Assembly (NCBI RefSeq): GCF_020526085.1
Contig: NZ_CP084874.1
Location: 2,418,001-2,482,000 of the forward strand
Origin: Klebsiella africana
GTDB lineage: Bacteria > Pseudomonadota > Gammaproteobacteria > Enterobacterales > Enterobacteriaceae
DNA length: 64,000 bases
Direction of reading: 5' to 3'
Of the stretch, positions 55,844-64,000 are shown one piece after another. The notes below the pieces were generated by a model. That model searched no databases and was not told the DNA's origin. It was given only the letters and a program-made list of their open reading frames with translations. The position numbers and the translations under genes were made by a program. The number at the start of each line of letters is the position of its first letter. Positions within the stretch are counted from its first letter, which is position 1.

Positions 55844-56950
55844 ATGCGTAAAGCCTTCTGGCTGTTATTCGCGCTGGCGCTGCCGGCGCTGGCACAGGAC
55901 CCGGTGCTGCCCGCCGTGACGACGATCCATCCGGCGCCTACCCTGAGTGAGCTGCCGCCGCCTGAGTCGCTGCGGCCGTGCTGCGCGTTTGGTTATGACC
56001 TGCACGTGCGCGCGGTGGGCATCCCCATCCCGGTGTACCAGATCGGTAATGTGCTGACCCTGGACACCCTGGGCAAGCATCATTACAACGACAGCGCGCT
56101 CGGGGCGGTGAAAAACTTGCTGGGGCTGAGCGAAGAACAGAACGGGCTTATCTATACCCGGCGCGGCGGGTTTATTGATATTGCCCATGTGCGCGATACA
56201 GCGGACTACACCTTCTATCTGTTTAATCGTATTGCGCCGACGCTGGGTCAGGCGGGGCGGATCTTCTACAGTGAAGAACTTGGCGTGCGCCGCGTGCAGT
56301 TGAATGCTTTTACCCCGCCGGCGGGCGTCAGGCAGCGCTATCAACTGGCGGCCTGGCTCGCCGGGCATCTGGCCTTCCAAATCGCGCAATGGCACGAGAT
56401 CGCCCAGTGGTATGGTTTCCAGTCGGTCCCCGGGTTTTCTGAGGAGATCTCCGCTTTTTCGCCGGAAGATCTCTACTCCAATTTATTGGGCGCCAGGCTG
56501 GCAATAAACGTGGTCCTTAGCGGCCACGGTGGTTCAGTGGAAGAGTATAACCAGGCCATGGATGTGGCGCTGAAACAGGCGTTAACCCGGCTGCTGGTGG
56601 CCACGCGCGGGGAGACAGAAGCGATGTTTCAGCGGATCGATGGCGACTGGTGGAACAGCCACCGGCGGGTGCCGGATAAGTTTCTGGTGCTGAAGCGTAA
56701 CTATGATCTGCAGGAAAATCGGCTGCCGACGCCGATCCCGTTCGAAACCCTGCCGCCGTATCGCCTGACCATGCCGGCGCAGGTGGGGGGATTCCGCTTA
56801 CGCGATCTCGGCGAACTGCAGATCTACCCAGGGCACGATATGCAGGCGCTGCCGGTTCCGGCGCAATACTATGGCGCTGCCGCGTTTCAGGGGCTGGCGG
56901 ATCGCGCCCGCGAGGCGGATAAGACCCAGCTGTCACGCATTGAAAAGTAG
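55844..56950 (+). CDS. DUF4056-family exported protein
   Basis: A 368-residue secreted or periplasmic protein. The signal peptide is MRKAFWLLFALALPALA, and the mature protein begins QDPVLPAV. The body (YTRRGGFIDIAHVRDTADYTFYLF, HEIAQWYGFQSVPGFSEEISAFSPEDLYSNLLGARLA) is typical of DUF4056. The function is unknown; the HE-x2-Q-WYGF and EE-x-SAFSPED segments could form a metal site. TGGAGAGG stands before the ATG at 55844. It is the third gene of an outer-membrane trio and would be co-expressed with it. Confidence 0.75.
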   Translation: MRKAFWLLFALALPALAQDPVLPAVTTIHPAPTLSELPPPESLRPCCAFGYDLHVRAVGIPIPVYQIGNVLTLDTLGKHHYNDSALGAVKNLLGLSEEQNGLIYTRRGGFIDIAHVRDTADYTFYLFNRIAPTLGQAGRIFYSEELGVRRVQLNAFTPPAGVRQRYQLAAWLAGHLAFQIAQWHEIAQWYGFQSVPGFSEEISAFSPEDLYSNLLGARLAINVVLSGHGGSVEEYNQAMDVALKQALTRLLVATRGETEAMFQRIDGDWWNSHRRVPDKFLVLKRNYDLQENRLPTPIPFETLPPYRLTMPAQVGGFRLRDLGELQIYPGHDMQALPVPAQYYGAAAFQGLADRAREADKTQLSRIEK

Positions 56951-56987
56951 CGAGAAAGGCTCAGGGCGAGCGCCCTGAGCCGACGAG

Positions 56988-58160
56988 TTAGCGGAAGTCG
57001 ACCCAGCAGGCGCCGTTGTCGGCAGACCGTACGCAGTTTTCCACCCAGCGCACGCCGTACGCGCCGGCGCGGGCGTCCGGGTACCAGAAGTCGGCCAGCA
57101 GCGCCTCGTCGCGACGGTCAATGGCGTCCATGGCGATAGCGAAGCGGCGATAGAGATTTGACCAGGCCTCAAATAGCCCCTCCGGATGGCCGCCGCCGAT
57201 GCGGTCATCCTGACGCGCCAGCGGATCAAGATAGTCCATGCCGCGCTCCAGAATACGCACCGGTTCGCCCTGAACCTCGTAGCGCAGCTGGTTGGGTTGC
57301 TCATCCCACCATTCGAGACTGGCTTTTTCACCCACGATACGCACCTTTTGCCCGTGCATGGAGCCGCAGTTAACGGCGGAGCTCCACAGCGAGCCGACGG
57401 CTCCGTTGTCATATTCCATCAGCACATAGGCGTTGTCTTCCAGCGGGGCGCGGCTTTTGACAAAGCTTTGTCTGGCGCACATCAGCCGGGCAATGTTCAG
57501 CTGTGGGGCCATGGTTTCGACCAGAAACAGCGGGTGAGTGGCCAGGTCGCCCAATACATAGCTAGGGCCGACGAAGCGGGGGTCGACCCGCCAGCGGGTA
57601 CTGGCGTTTTCCAGCTCCACCGGCTGGGCGTGAAAACCGTGGGCAAACTGCATATTGACGATACGAATATCGCCCAGCAGCCCGTCGGCGATCATCTGCC
57701 TGGCCTGCAGGATCAACTGGTGCCCGGCATAGCCGTAGGTCACCCCGATGATCTTGCGCTGCCGCTGGCTGAGCGCCACCAGCTCGTCAGCTTCTTCGCT
57801 GCTGAAGCACAGCGGCTTTTCGCACACCACGTGCAGCCCGGCCTCCAGCGCCGCCCGGCAGATGGCATAGTGGGTATTATTTGGCGTGGCAATCGAGACC
57901 GCCTGAATGCCGTCCGGCCGGGCGGCTTCACCGCGGAACAGGCTTTGATAGTCGGTGTAACAGCGGTCGGGATCCACCCCCAGCTGTTGGCCGAACTGGC
58001 GTCCGCGCTCGGCATCAATATCAAAAGCGCCAGCCAGCAGCGCAAACGTGTTGTCACGCAGGGCCGCTGAGCGGTGAATATAGCCGATCTGGCTGCTGCC
58101 GCCGCCGCCAACCATGCCCCAGCGCAGGGTGCGGTCGAGAGGTTTTAAACCGTTAATCAT
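56988..58160 (-). CDS. Gfo/Idh/MocA family oxidoreductase
   Basis: A 390-residue NAD(P)-dependent sugar or polyol dehydrogenase. The Rossmann motif is GMVGGGGSSQIGYIHRSA, the family lysine is in CEKPLCFS (E-K-P), and the C-terminal half has the dimer domain with WRVDPRFVGPSYVLGDLATHPL. Such enzymes oxidise inositols, keto-inositols or sugars. AGGAG lies before the ATG. It lies 13 bases after the TIM-barrel gene and they share one operon. Confidence 0.85.
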   Translation of the reverse strand: MINGLKPLDRTLRWGMVGGGGSSQIGYIHRSAALRDNTFALLAGAFDIDAERGRQFGQQLGVDPDRCYTDYQSLFRGEAARPDGIQAVSIATPNNTHYAICRAALEAGLHVVCEKPLCFSSEEADELVALSQRQRKIIGVTYGYAGHQLILQARQMIADGLLGDIRIVNMQFAHGFHAQPVELENASTRWRVDPRFVGPSYVLGDLATHPLFLVETMAPQLNIARLMCARQSFVKSRAPLEDNAYVLMEYDNGAVGSLWSSAVNCGSMHGQKVRIVGEKASLEWWDEQPNQLRYEVQGEPVRILERGMDYLDPLARQDDRIGGGHPEGLFEAWSNLYRRFAIAMDAIDRRDEALLADFWYPDARAGAYGVRWVENCVRSADNGACWVDFR

Positions 58161-58173
58161 CTCGTGTCTCCTG

Positions 58174-59097
58174 TCAGAATCCAACGCCGCGCAGATAGCG
58201 CAGGCTCTCCGTGACTGCCTGCAGACTGCCTGCGGCATGGCGCGGGTCACGCTCTTGTTCAATGGTTATCCAGCCCTGATAGCCCCGGCGGGCAAGAAAG
58301 TCTTTGATGGCCGGATAGTCAATGGCGCCTGTGCCGAGCGGGCACATTACCCCTTCGGCACAGGCGGTGAAGAAGTCGATCCCCTCGTGGATGGCGCGCT
58401 GATAAACCTGCGGGTCGACATCCTTAAAGTGCAAATAGTCCAGGCGGTCGTAATAACGATCCAGCCAGTTAAGCGGATCCATTCCGGCGTAATAGAGATG
58501 CCCGGTGTCGAGACACAACCCGGCGACATCGTGCGGGATATCGTTGGCCAGCCGCGCGATCTCATCGGCAAACTCAATGCAGCCCCCGGCGTGGGGATGG
58601 ATAACCGCGCGCACACCGTACTCCTGCCAGGCGAGGGTACTGAGGGCGGTAATGTGCTCTATCATGCGTTGCCAGTCGTTGTCATTGAGGCGCGGGGCCA
58701 GCGCGCCGCGCCCGGCGAAGCGCGCCCGCTCGGGGTTGCCGAAGTCGATAATCACCAGATAGGGCGGTTGGTAAGTGTGGCCCGGGATCGGTTCGGCGGC
58801 CGGTACCTGCGCCAGATTACGGCAGATTTGATGGGTCAGCGCCACCAGCATGGGGAAATGGCTCTCGCTCACCAGATCGTCAAAGATCGTCCCGGCAACC
58901 AGCGACAGCTGATGCTGTTCCAGCGCCGCGCGCAGGCTCGGCGGATCGGTGGGGAGATAGCCCCACGGGCCGAGCTCAATGCTGCGATAGCCAGCCTGCG
59001 CTGCCTCCTTCAGCACGGTGCGCCAGGCGGGCAGATTAGGGTTTTTGGGGTCATCGACGCCCCAGCTGCAGGGGGCGTTGGCGATAGGATGTATCAT
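58174..59097 (-). CDS. Sugar phosphate isomerase/epimerase-like TIM barrel
   Basis: A 307-residue AP endonuclease 2-type TIM barrel with the pattern of IolE/IolI and xylose isomerase-like epimerases. Metal ligands are likely in GTIFDDLVSESHF, HPHAGGCIE, CLDTGHLYYAGMDP and HFKDVDP. It probably handles an inositol-type or keto-sugar intermediate made by the neighbour enzyme. AGGAAGCCG precedes the ATG. It is the first gene of the operon and lies 191 bases downstream of the LacI regulator gene. Confidence 0.82.
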   Translation of the reverse strand: MIHPIANAPCSWGVDDPKNPNLPAWRTVLKEAAQAGYRSIELGPWGYLPTDPPSLRAALEQHQLSLVAGTIFDDLVSESHFPMLVALTHQICRNLAQVPAAEPIPGHTYQPPYLVIIDFGNPERARFAGRGALAPRLNDNDWQRMIEHITALSTLAWQEYGVRAVIHPHAGGCIEFADEIARLANDIPHDVAGLCLDTGHLYYAGMDPLNWLDRYYDRLDYLHFKDVDPQVYQRAIHEGIDFFTACAEGVMCPLGTGAIDYPAIKDFLARRGYQGWITIEQERDPRHAAGSLQAVTESLRYLRGVGF

Positions 59098-59211
59098 GTC
59101 GGCTTCCTTTTTCTCACAAGGGATGCCGCTGAGTATTGAATGAAAATTTCATTATCAACAACGATGGAATATTGATTTTATGATAATCGTCATGGTTTTA
59201 TTTGATGGCTT

Positions 59212-59233
59212 TTTTGATAGTTTTTTATCAAAA
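59212..59233. promoter_or_regulatory. Candidate LacI-family operator of the catabolic operon
   Basis: TTTTGATA (59212-59219) and TATCAAAA (59226-59233) are perfect eight-base arms with a six-base spacer. Further TGATA/TATCA half-sites occur nearby at 59151-59156 and 59181-59186. The promoter of the epimerase gene (minus strand) should lie between 59098 and 59288. The core matches the repeat at 60357-60371 before the regulator gene. Confidence 0.5.
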
Positions 59234-59288
59234 CAAGCAGGCGCGCGGCCCGGACGCCAACAGGCCCCCGCGGCCGCGGAGCGGGGAT

Positions 59289-60341
59289 TCACATATTTTC
59301 TTTGGTGATGATATCGAAAGGCTGAGGCAGAGAAATCACTTCACTGCGCGGACGCGCAACGGCCTCGGTCATCGCGCGTAGCGTTGCCGCGGCAAACCCA
59401 TCCAGCCGGTGGTTGAGAATGATATCAATGGTGCCGTCGATCAGAGCCAGCTCACTGTCGCTGAGCGGGCCGTGACAGACGAGGGTGACTTCCTGCTGAC
59501 GGCCGCTGTCGCGCAGCGCGTCGACGATGCCTTCGACGCCGCCGCAGGGGGCGTAGATCGCCTGCAGGGTCGGGTATTGACTCAGCATCTGTTCTGTCAC
59601 GGTCCTGGCGATATCCGCCCGTTCATGGCTGCGAACCGGCTCAAGGATTTGCTGCCCCATGCCTTGTTCTCGCAGGCAGGAACGGAAGCTGATCTCACAG
59701 CTTTCCTGACAGCTAAAACGATTATCGCCAATGATAATGCCAATTTCGCCATCTCCGCGGCATAAGCGCTCGATAAACCAGGCAGCGGTGCGCCCGGCTT
59801 TTTGATTATCGAGGCCGATATACCCGCTGCGCTGGGGGACTGCCAGATCGGAAAGCAGGGTGAACACGCGAACGCCGCGGGCGACGGCCCGGGCCACGGC
59901 GTGGCGAATCAGCGGGTGGTCCAGCGCCACCAGGCCTAATACTTCCACCTCGTCGCTGAGCCGGTGAATAGCCTGGGCCATCGCTTCCACCGCATCAATG
60001 GCAAAATGTAGTATCACCGGGCGCTGATCCGCCGGCAGCCACGGGGCGGCCTGCTGGGTCAACGCCCGGGCCAGCGGCAGGTAAAAAGAATGGCTCTCCT
60101 GCAGCAGAATAAAACCCATTCTGACCGTGACCGGCGCCTTGCCGGCGGCCAGGCGATAGTGGGGCTGCTCGAGGCTGAACCCCAGACGTTGGGCGGCCTC
60201 CCGCACGCGGTATGCTGTGGATTCCTTCACCGCAGCGCGCTTGTTGAGCACCCGGTCAACGGTGGCAATACCGACGTTGGCTTCGCGCGCAATGTCGGCA
60301 AGGGTAATTTTGCTGGCAGATTTTTTCACCGTGATGGCCAC
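59289..60341 (-). CDS. LacI-family transcriptional regulator
   Basis: A 350-residue repressor. The helix-turn-helix is ITLADIAREANVGIATVDRVLNKRA, with a hinge helix region and a periplasmic-binding-like sensor (MGFILLQESHSFYLPLARAL onward). Recognition-helix residues G-I-A-T-V-D differ from the usual S-x-x-T-V-S. A palindrome TGATAGAAACTATCA stands 16-30 bases before the start. It is followed by the operon it most likely controls. The inducer is unknown; a polyol or inositol is plausible. Confidence 0.87.
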   Translation of the reverse strand: MAITVKKSASKITLADIAREANVGIATVDRVLNKRAAVKESTAYRVREAAQRLGFSLEQPHYRLAAGKAPVTVRMGFILLQESHSFYLPLARALTQQAAPWLPADQRPVILHFAIDAVEAMAQAIHRLSDEVEVLGLVALDHPLIRHAVARAVARGVRVFTLLSDLAVPQRSGYIGLDNQKAGRTAAWFIERLCRGDGEIGIIIGDNRFSCQESCEISFRSCLREQGMGQQILEPVRSHERADIARTVTEQMLSQYPTLQAIYAPCGGVEGIVDALRDSGRQQEVTLVCHGPLSDSELALIDGTIDIILNHRLDGFAAATLRAMTEAVARPRSEVISLPQPFDIITKENM

Positions 60342-60356
60342 TGAAAATGAGAGGGA

Positions 60357-60371
60357 TGATAGAAACTATCA
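60357..60371. promoter_or_regulatory. Candidate autoregulatory operator of lacI-type gene
   Basis: TGATAG (60357-60362), AAA and CTATCA (60366-60371), a perfect 15-base palindrome with an AAA centre, 16-30 bases before the regulator start. Its core resembles the TGATA/TATCA pair at 59212-59233. Confidence 0.5.
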
Positions 60372-60597
60372 CGATTATTCTGCATGCAACAGCGATAGCC
60401 GCTGCGGCAGCGATAAAACGCAGGCGCAGCCAGCCTGAAATAGGTTGGGATCACAATCTGTGATCAAAAGCGACTACCAGTTCTGGCATTGCAGCTATGC
60501 TGTTGAAATAAAATTAATATTAAAGAGATTATCGTACCCGGGTGGTTAAAGCGCGTGCAAAGTCACCCTCACGGGCCTCCGCTGGGCGTATAACCGA

Positions 60598-60604
60598 CTA
60601 TACT
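60598..60604 (+). promoter_or_regulatory. Sigma-S-type -10 of diguanylate cyclase gene
   Basis: CTATACT within the string ACCGACTATACT (60593-60604). The same 12-mer recurs at 62024-62035 before the next outer-membrane gene, so both may be under stationary-phase control. Confidence 0.5.
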
Positions 60605-60724
60605 TGCCGCGCAAGTGTGTGATGAAAGTTATTCGGTTTCTTTTTGTTTTCACTTTATGCCAGCGTCAGGGGGAGCACAGGGAAGGTGTTGTTCCGGCGG
60701 GGGATTGGTCGGTTTGGGGCCCGT

Positions 60725-61981
60725 ATGTTATTCAAAGAGCTGGCTGTTTTTGATGTATTAAGTACTCCGATATGGGTAGTCCATCCTTTTAACGAAAGTG
60801 TGGTCTATGCCAATCAGGCTTCGCGGGCGTTGAGCGGCGAGATGTCGCTCACTGAGATGCGTAACGGTATCTATTCCACCTGCCCGGAAACACAGCTACA
60901 GCATTATCTTCGCTATCTTGACACCATGACCGAGATATTTGAAGTTTGGACGCTACCCACCGCCAATGGATTGCAATCGGTATATTGCAAAACCACCCTG
61001 ATTGATACCGAGGACTGTGGTTGCTTGTTGCTGTTTGAGGCGGTGAAGCTGCTTGCGCAAAATCAGTCTATTCATACTGGCTCTCGCCGCTACCAGCGGC
61101 GCAATAATGGCTTTTTTGCCCGCTTTTTTATGACCAACACCGCGCCGATGCTGTTAATCGATCCGCAGAAAGATGGCCGGATTGTTGATGCTAATATTGC
61201 GGCACTGCGTTTTTATCATTATTCCGATGAGGAAATGCGCAATAAACATACCTGGCAAATTAATACCCTGGGCCGGGACGTTATTCCCATTATGAATAAT
61301 ATTGCCAATATGCCCGGCGGACATAAGCCGCTTAATTTTACTCATATTCTGGCTGACGGCTCACTGCGTCATGTCCAGACCTATGCTGGACCGGTGGTGT
61401 TGTATAATATTCGTCTGATGCTATGCATTATTCACGATATCACCGAAGAAGTGCATCTTAAAAAAGAGCTGGAATTTTCCGCCGCCCACGATCCGTTAAC
61501 GGGGTTGCTTAATCGCCGGGAGTTTTATCGTCTGGTTGAGGCGCCAACCTTTATAGCCCGGGGTTACTGTTTGCTGTTAATCGATATCGATCATTTCAAG
61601 AATATTAATGATATTCATGGTCATCAAAAAGGCGATGAAGTCCTGCTGGTGCTCTCTCGTATTCTTGAAACGTCGGTCGACCGCGAAGATAAAATTTATC
61701 GCTGGGGTGGAGAAGAGTTTCTGCTCTTTTTACCCCATTCACCGATCGCCCGCGCGCTGATACTGGCGGAGGGGATCCGTCAGGCGGTCAGCGAATATCA
61801 AACGCTGTCGGTGACTGTCAGTATCGGCGTGGCTGAGCATCATGACGGCGAAACGGTTGATCAACTGTTTTCCCGCGTCGATAAAGCGCTGTATGCGGCA
61901 AAAAATGACGGGCGTAATCGGGTGACGCGTATGCCGTTTGAAAGCGTGGAGCTGCTGCACAGTCGAGGCGGCGCGGCCTGA
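60725..61981 (+). CDS. PAS-PAS-GGDEF diguanylate cyclase
   Basis: A 418-residue signalling enzyme that makes cyclic di-GMP. Two PAS-like sensing regions (about residues 1-110 and 130-250; the second with APMLLIDPQKDGRIVDANIAALRFY) precede a GGDEF domain opening FSAAHDPLTGLLNRREFYR. The active-site loop is RWGGEEFLLF (GGEEF), with the metal Asp in LLIDIDHFKNIND, so catalysis is expected. There is no membrane helix. The start is taken at the ATG 60725; TTG at 60644 would extend it. No EAL domain follows. Confidence 0.87.
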   Translation: MLFKELAVFDVLSTPIWVVHPFNESVVYANQASRALSGEMSLTEMRNGIYSTCPETQLQHYLRYLDTMTEIFEVWTLPTANGLQSVYCKTTLIDTEDCGCLLLFEAVKLLAQNQSIHTGSRRYQRRNNGFFARFFMTNTAPMLLIDPQKDGRIVDANIAALRFYHYSDEEMRNKHTWQINTLGRDVIPIMNNIANMPGGHKPLNFTHILADGSLRHVQTYAGPVVLYNIRLMLCIIHDITEEVHLKKELEFSAAHDPLTGLLNRREFYRLVEAPTFIARGYCLLLIDIDHFKNINDIHGHQKGDEVLLVLSRILETSVDREDKIYRWGGEEFLLFLPHSPIARALILAEGIRQAVSEYQTLSVTVSIGVAEHHDGETVDQLFSRVDKALYAAKNDGRNRVTRMPFESVELLHSRGGAA

Positions 61982-62028
61982 CCAGCCCAATGCTGTTTCT
62001 CCCGCCGGACGCGCAGGCTGACCACCGA

Positions 62029-62035
62029 CTATACT
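62029..62035 (+). promoter_or_regulatory. Sigma-S-type -10 of solitary barrel gene
   Basis: CTATACT at the end of ACCGACTATACT (62024-62035), about 70 bases before the start codon at 62104. Confidence 0.5.
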
Positions 62036-62103
62036 AGGTGAACACCAGCCAGCTGACTTGGGTGGTTATCGTGTTAGCCTGTCGCTGAGGTGGCAAACGA
62101 CTT

Positions 62104-63045
62104 ATGGTGCGTCTTCTCGTTCTCCTGTCGGTACTTTCGCTTTCCGCACCAGCGACGCTGGCGGCGAACGGTCACGCCATCAAGCAGCGTGCCGATGCTG
62201 TGTTGACCCTGATGAGCTATACCGTCGTCCCCGACGTAACGGCCAGCGATCTCAACATCGGTTCGGGGAGCAATGACAAACATAACCTGACCATGACCCA
62301 GTTTGGTGGCGGGGCAACGCTGAGCGATGCTTTTCCACTCTATCTCGAAGGCACCCTGGGCTACAGCCGTTACGACCCGCGCTTTGTGGTCAGCAATGGC
62401 GAACAGACGCGGAATGTGCCGACCAAATGGAACAGTCTGACCACCACCGGCGGCGTCGGTTGGGATTTTTCGCTGCACCGGGACAGCCTCGGCGGTAATC
62501 TGGTGCTGCGGCCGATTGTCAATGTGATGCTGGGCACCCTGGCCAGTGATGCGCGACTCGGCAGCTGGGCGATTGAGCGAAAAACCAACGCCGATCTGCA
62601 ATTCCTCGACGGCGGACGGTTTAACGCCTGGGGGCTCGGCGGGGCGTTGATGCTGGATTACGAACGTTTCTCCGCCACCCAGGATATTGATGCCGAACTG
62701 CGTTACTCCTATATGCATTTGCAAAGTTTCGGCAGTAGCGCTGAGGTGGTGCAGGGAGAGGCCAGCGCGGAGAATCTCGGCCTGTATCTGCGTCGTCGCG
62801 CGCCCATAGCCGACTGGACGCTGCTGGGCAACCCGCTGCGCTATGTCCTGGAGGGGGCGCATACCGAATTTCTCGGCGACCAGCGAGGGGCGCTGGGCTT
62901 TACCGGGTTGACCTCCCTGGGGATTGGCCTCGAGCTGGACAGCAGTAAATACCCGGTCTTTATCACCCGCACCCGGCTGGTGGCGCGCTATATGTTCGGC
63001 AATAACACCACAGGCTATGGCGTAGGCCTGGCAATGAGTTTTTGA
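62104..63045 (+). CDS. Solitary outer-membrane beta-barrel protein
   Basis: A 313-residue outer-membrane protein. A signal peptide (MVRLLVLLSVLSLSAPATLA) leads into about 12 beta-strands resembling the translocator domain of autotransporters, but without a passenger, and ends in a Phe (GLAMSF). Solitary barrels of this type occur in Enterobacteriaceae. Function unknown. It follows the diguanylate cyclase by 122 bases and has its own sigma-S-type promoter, so c-di-GMP or stress control is possible but unproven. Confidence 0.75.
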   Translation: MVRLLVLLSVLSLSAPATLAANGHAIKQRADAVLTLMSYTVVPDVTASDLNIGSGSNDKHNLTMTQFGGGATLSDAFPLYLEGTLGYSRYDPRFVVSNGEQTRNVPTKWNSLTTTGGVGWDFSLHRDSLGGNLVLRPIVNVMLGTLASDARLGSWAIERKTNADLQFLDGGRFNAWGLGGALMLDYERFSATQDIDAELRYSYMHLQSFGSSAEVVQGEASAENLGLYLRRRAPIADWTLLGNPLRYVLEGAHTEFLGDQRGALGFTGLTSLGIGLELDSSKYPVFITRTRLVARYMFGNNTTGYGVGLAMSF

Positions 63046-63072
63046 TTACTCAAATTCTGCTGCCGGACGGTT

Positions 63073-63093
63073 CCCTCTCCCTTTGGGAGAGGG
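63073..63093. terminator. Palindromic intergenic repeat between converging genes
   Basis: CCCTCTCCC (63073-63081), TTT, GGGAGAGGG (63085-63093), preceded by CGGTT and followed by GGGGTGGGGGT. It is the same repeat family as 45876-45897. It lies between the barrel gene and guaD and should stop both transcripts. Confidence 0.65.
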
Positions 63094-63105
63094 CCGGGGT
63101 GGGGG

Positions 63106-64000
63106 TCAATCCTGACACCACACCCGCTCGCCGTTCACCCACGTCTCGCTGATATTGCGTTCATCACCCAGGGTCATCAGCACGAACAGCTGCTCATAGA
63201 TGTCATGGCAGCGGCCCATGCGCAGGCGCTGCAACGGGGTGACCGCCGGATCGATCACCACAAAATCCGCCTCTTTGCCCGGCTGAAAATTGCCAATGTT
63301 CTCCTCCAGGCGCAGGGCGCGTGCGCCACCAAGGGTGGCGTGATAGAAGGCCTCGCTGGCGCGCAGGCGATAGCTTTGCAGTTGACCTACCTTGTAGGCC
63401 TCGCCCAGCGTCCGCAGCATGCTGAAGGTGGTGCCAGCCCCAACATCGCTGCCGATGCCCATCCGTACCTGGTGCTGCCAGCAGGCGGGCAGGCGGAACA
63501 GTCCGCTGCCGAGGAACAGATTCGACGTCGGACAGAAGGCAACGGCGGACCCGGTGTCATGCAGGCACTGCCACTCGGCATCATCGAGATGGATCCCGTG
63601 AGCAAATACGCTGCGTTCGCCGGTGAGCTGATAGTGATGATAGACATCCAGATAGTGCGCATGCTCAGGCCACAGCTGTTTAACCCAGGCGATTTCCTCG
63701 CGGTTTTCACTGAGATGTGTCTGCAGCCAGGTGTCGGGAAACTCAGTGCGCAGACGCTGCACGGCCTCCAGCAACGCCGGGGTTGAGGTGGGGGCAAAGC
63801 GCGGGGTGATAGCATAGCCCAGCCTCCCGCGCTGATGCCAGCGGCGGATTAACTCCCGGGTCTGCTCGTAGCTCTCCCCGGCGGTTTCGCACAGATAATC
63901 CGGCACATGGCGATCCATCATTACTTTCCCGGCGATCAGCCGCATATTCAGGCGCAGCGCCTCGCTGAACAGCGCCTCCACCGAGGCCGGATGCAGGGTA
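63106..64000 (-). CDS. guaD: Guanine deaminase, C-terminal part (5' end outside window)
   Basis: The last 298 codons of guanine deaminase, which turns guanine into xanthine and ammonia. The amidohydrolase metal motifs are HLSEN (QTHLSENREE) and the His in FAHGIHL, with IGSDVGAGTTFSM near the catalytic Asp. The frame is open to the window edge and includes the HPASVEALF segment, so the gene continues to the right. Family members are about 440 residues, so about one third is missing here. Confidence 0.9.
   Translation of the reverse strand, partial: TLHPASVEALFSEALRLNMRLIAGKVMMDRHVPDYLCETAGESYEQTRELIRRWHQRGRLGYAITPRFAPTSTPALLEAVQRLRTEFPDTWLQTHLSENREEIAWVKQLWPEHAHYLDVYHHYQLTGERSVFAHGIHLDDAEWQCLHDTGSAVAFCPTSNLFLGSGLFRLPACWQHQVRMGIGSDVGAGTTFSMLRTLGEAYKVGQLQSYRLRASEAFYHATLGGARALRLEENIGNFQPGKEADFVVIDPAVTPLQRLRMGRCHDIYEQLFVLMTLGDERNISETWVNGERVWCQD

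Larger units (their letters stand above)
60342..60724. other. Divergent intergenic region, lacI-type and GGDEF genes
   Basis: This 383-base gap holds the LacI operator candidate at 60357-60371, a stem CTTGCCGCGCAAG near 60603-60615 and the sigma-S-type -10 CTATACT at 60598-60604. A small frame begins at 60622 (43 codons) but has no ribosome site. No other gene is visible. Confidence 0.5.

Noticed and set aside
60622..60753. 43-codon frame beginning MKVIRFLFVFTLCQ before the GGDEF gene
   Set aside because: It looks like a leader peptide, but no ribosome site precedes the ATG and it overlaps the GGDEF start in another frame. Left as unproven.

Overview
The window looks like chromosomal DNA of Klebsiella, most likely the K. 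pneumoniae complex. Support comes from a complete pqqABCDEF cluster with the 23-residue PqqA, a bestrophin whose pore-neck residues (I62, I66, F70) match the crystallised K. pneumoniae channel, a dat-ddc diaminopropane pair, and enterobacterial REP and palindromic intergenic repeats. Most of the sequence is GC-rich. The block at about 14.9-23.2 kb is clearly AT-richer and looks acquired. I found no tRNA, rRNA, insertion sequence, integrase or CRISPR array.

Layout. 0.6-7.2 kb is a stress and envelope block: YciG-like, a small membrane protein, YciE, a GH13 trehalose-synthase-like enzyme, an SDR, a YetF pair, a YdeI/YgiW OB-fold protein and OsmC, with several sigma-S-like promoters and three small genes. 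7.2-14.8 kb holds an MpaB-type oxygenase, a binding protein without a signal peptide, a CDF cation transporter, the bestrophin, a YdeP-like molybdoprotein and a LysR regulator. 14.9-23.2 kb is a sugar-use island: PTS IIC, cytoplasmic GH78 rhamnosidase-like enzyme, AraC regulator, LamB-like porin, periplasmic esterase, PTS IIB and IIA. 23.2-33.4 kb has an MFS transporter, a ZapE-like ATPase, KatG, a LysR regulator with two half-size DMT transporters, a second PBP2 and a class I glutamine amidotransferase.

33.3-40 kb is the pqq operon (minus strand) preceded by an M19 dipeptidase. 40.2-44.7 kb carries an exported alpha/beta hydrolase, a two-component system and a DipZ-type thiol-disulfide protein. 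44.7-45.8 kb is a tandem array of a 155-bp REP-pair unit, about seven copies. 45.9-49.9 kb holds a LysR regulator and the dat-ddc pair. 50.2-53.5 kb is a TPP-riboswitch operon for thiamine-precursor uptake and salvage. 53.7-57 kb is an outer-membrane trio whose first gene, an Omp85-like barrel, is frameshifted. 57-60.4 kb is a small polyol/sugar catabolic operon with its LacI regulator. 60.6-64 kb holds a PAS-GGDEF diguanylate cyclase, a solitary outer-membrane barrel and the 3' part of guanine deaminase.

The best candidate for an undescribed system is the 14.9-23.2 kb island. It seems to encode outer-membrane entry, periplasmic de-esterification, PTS uptake and cytoplasmic cleavage of a rhamnose-containing glycoside, under one AraC regulator. 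A shared motif lies in front of both the PTS gene and the porin gene.
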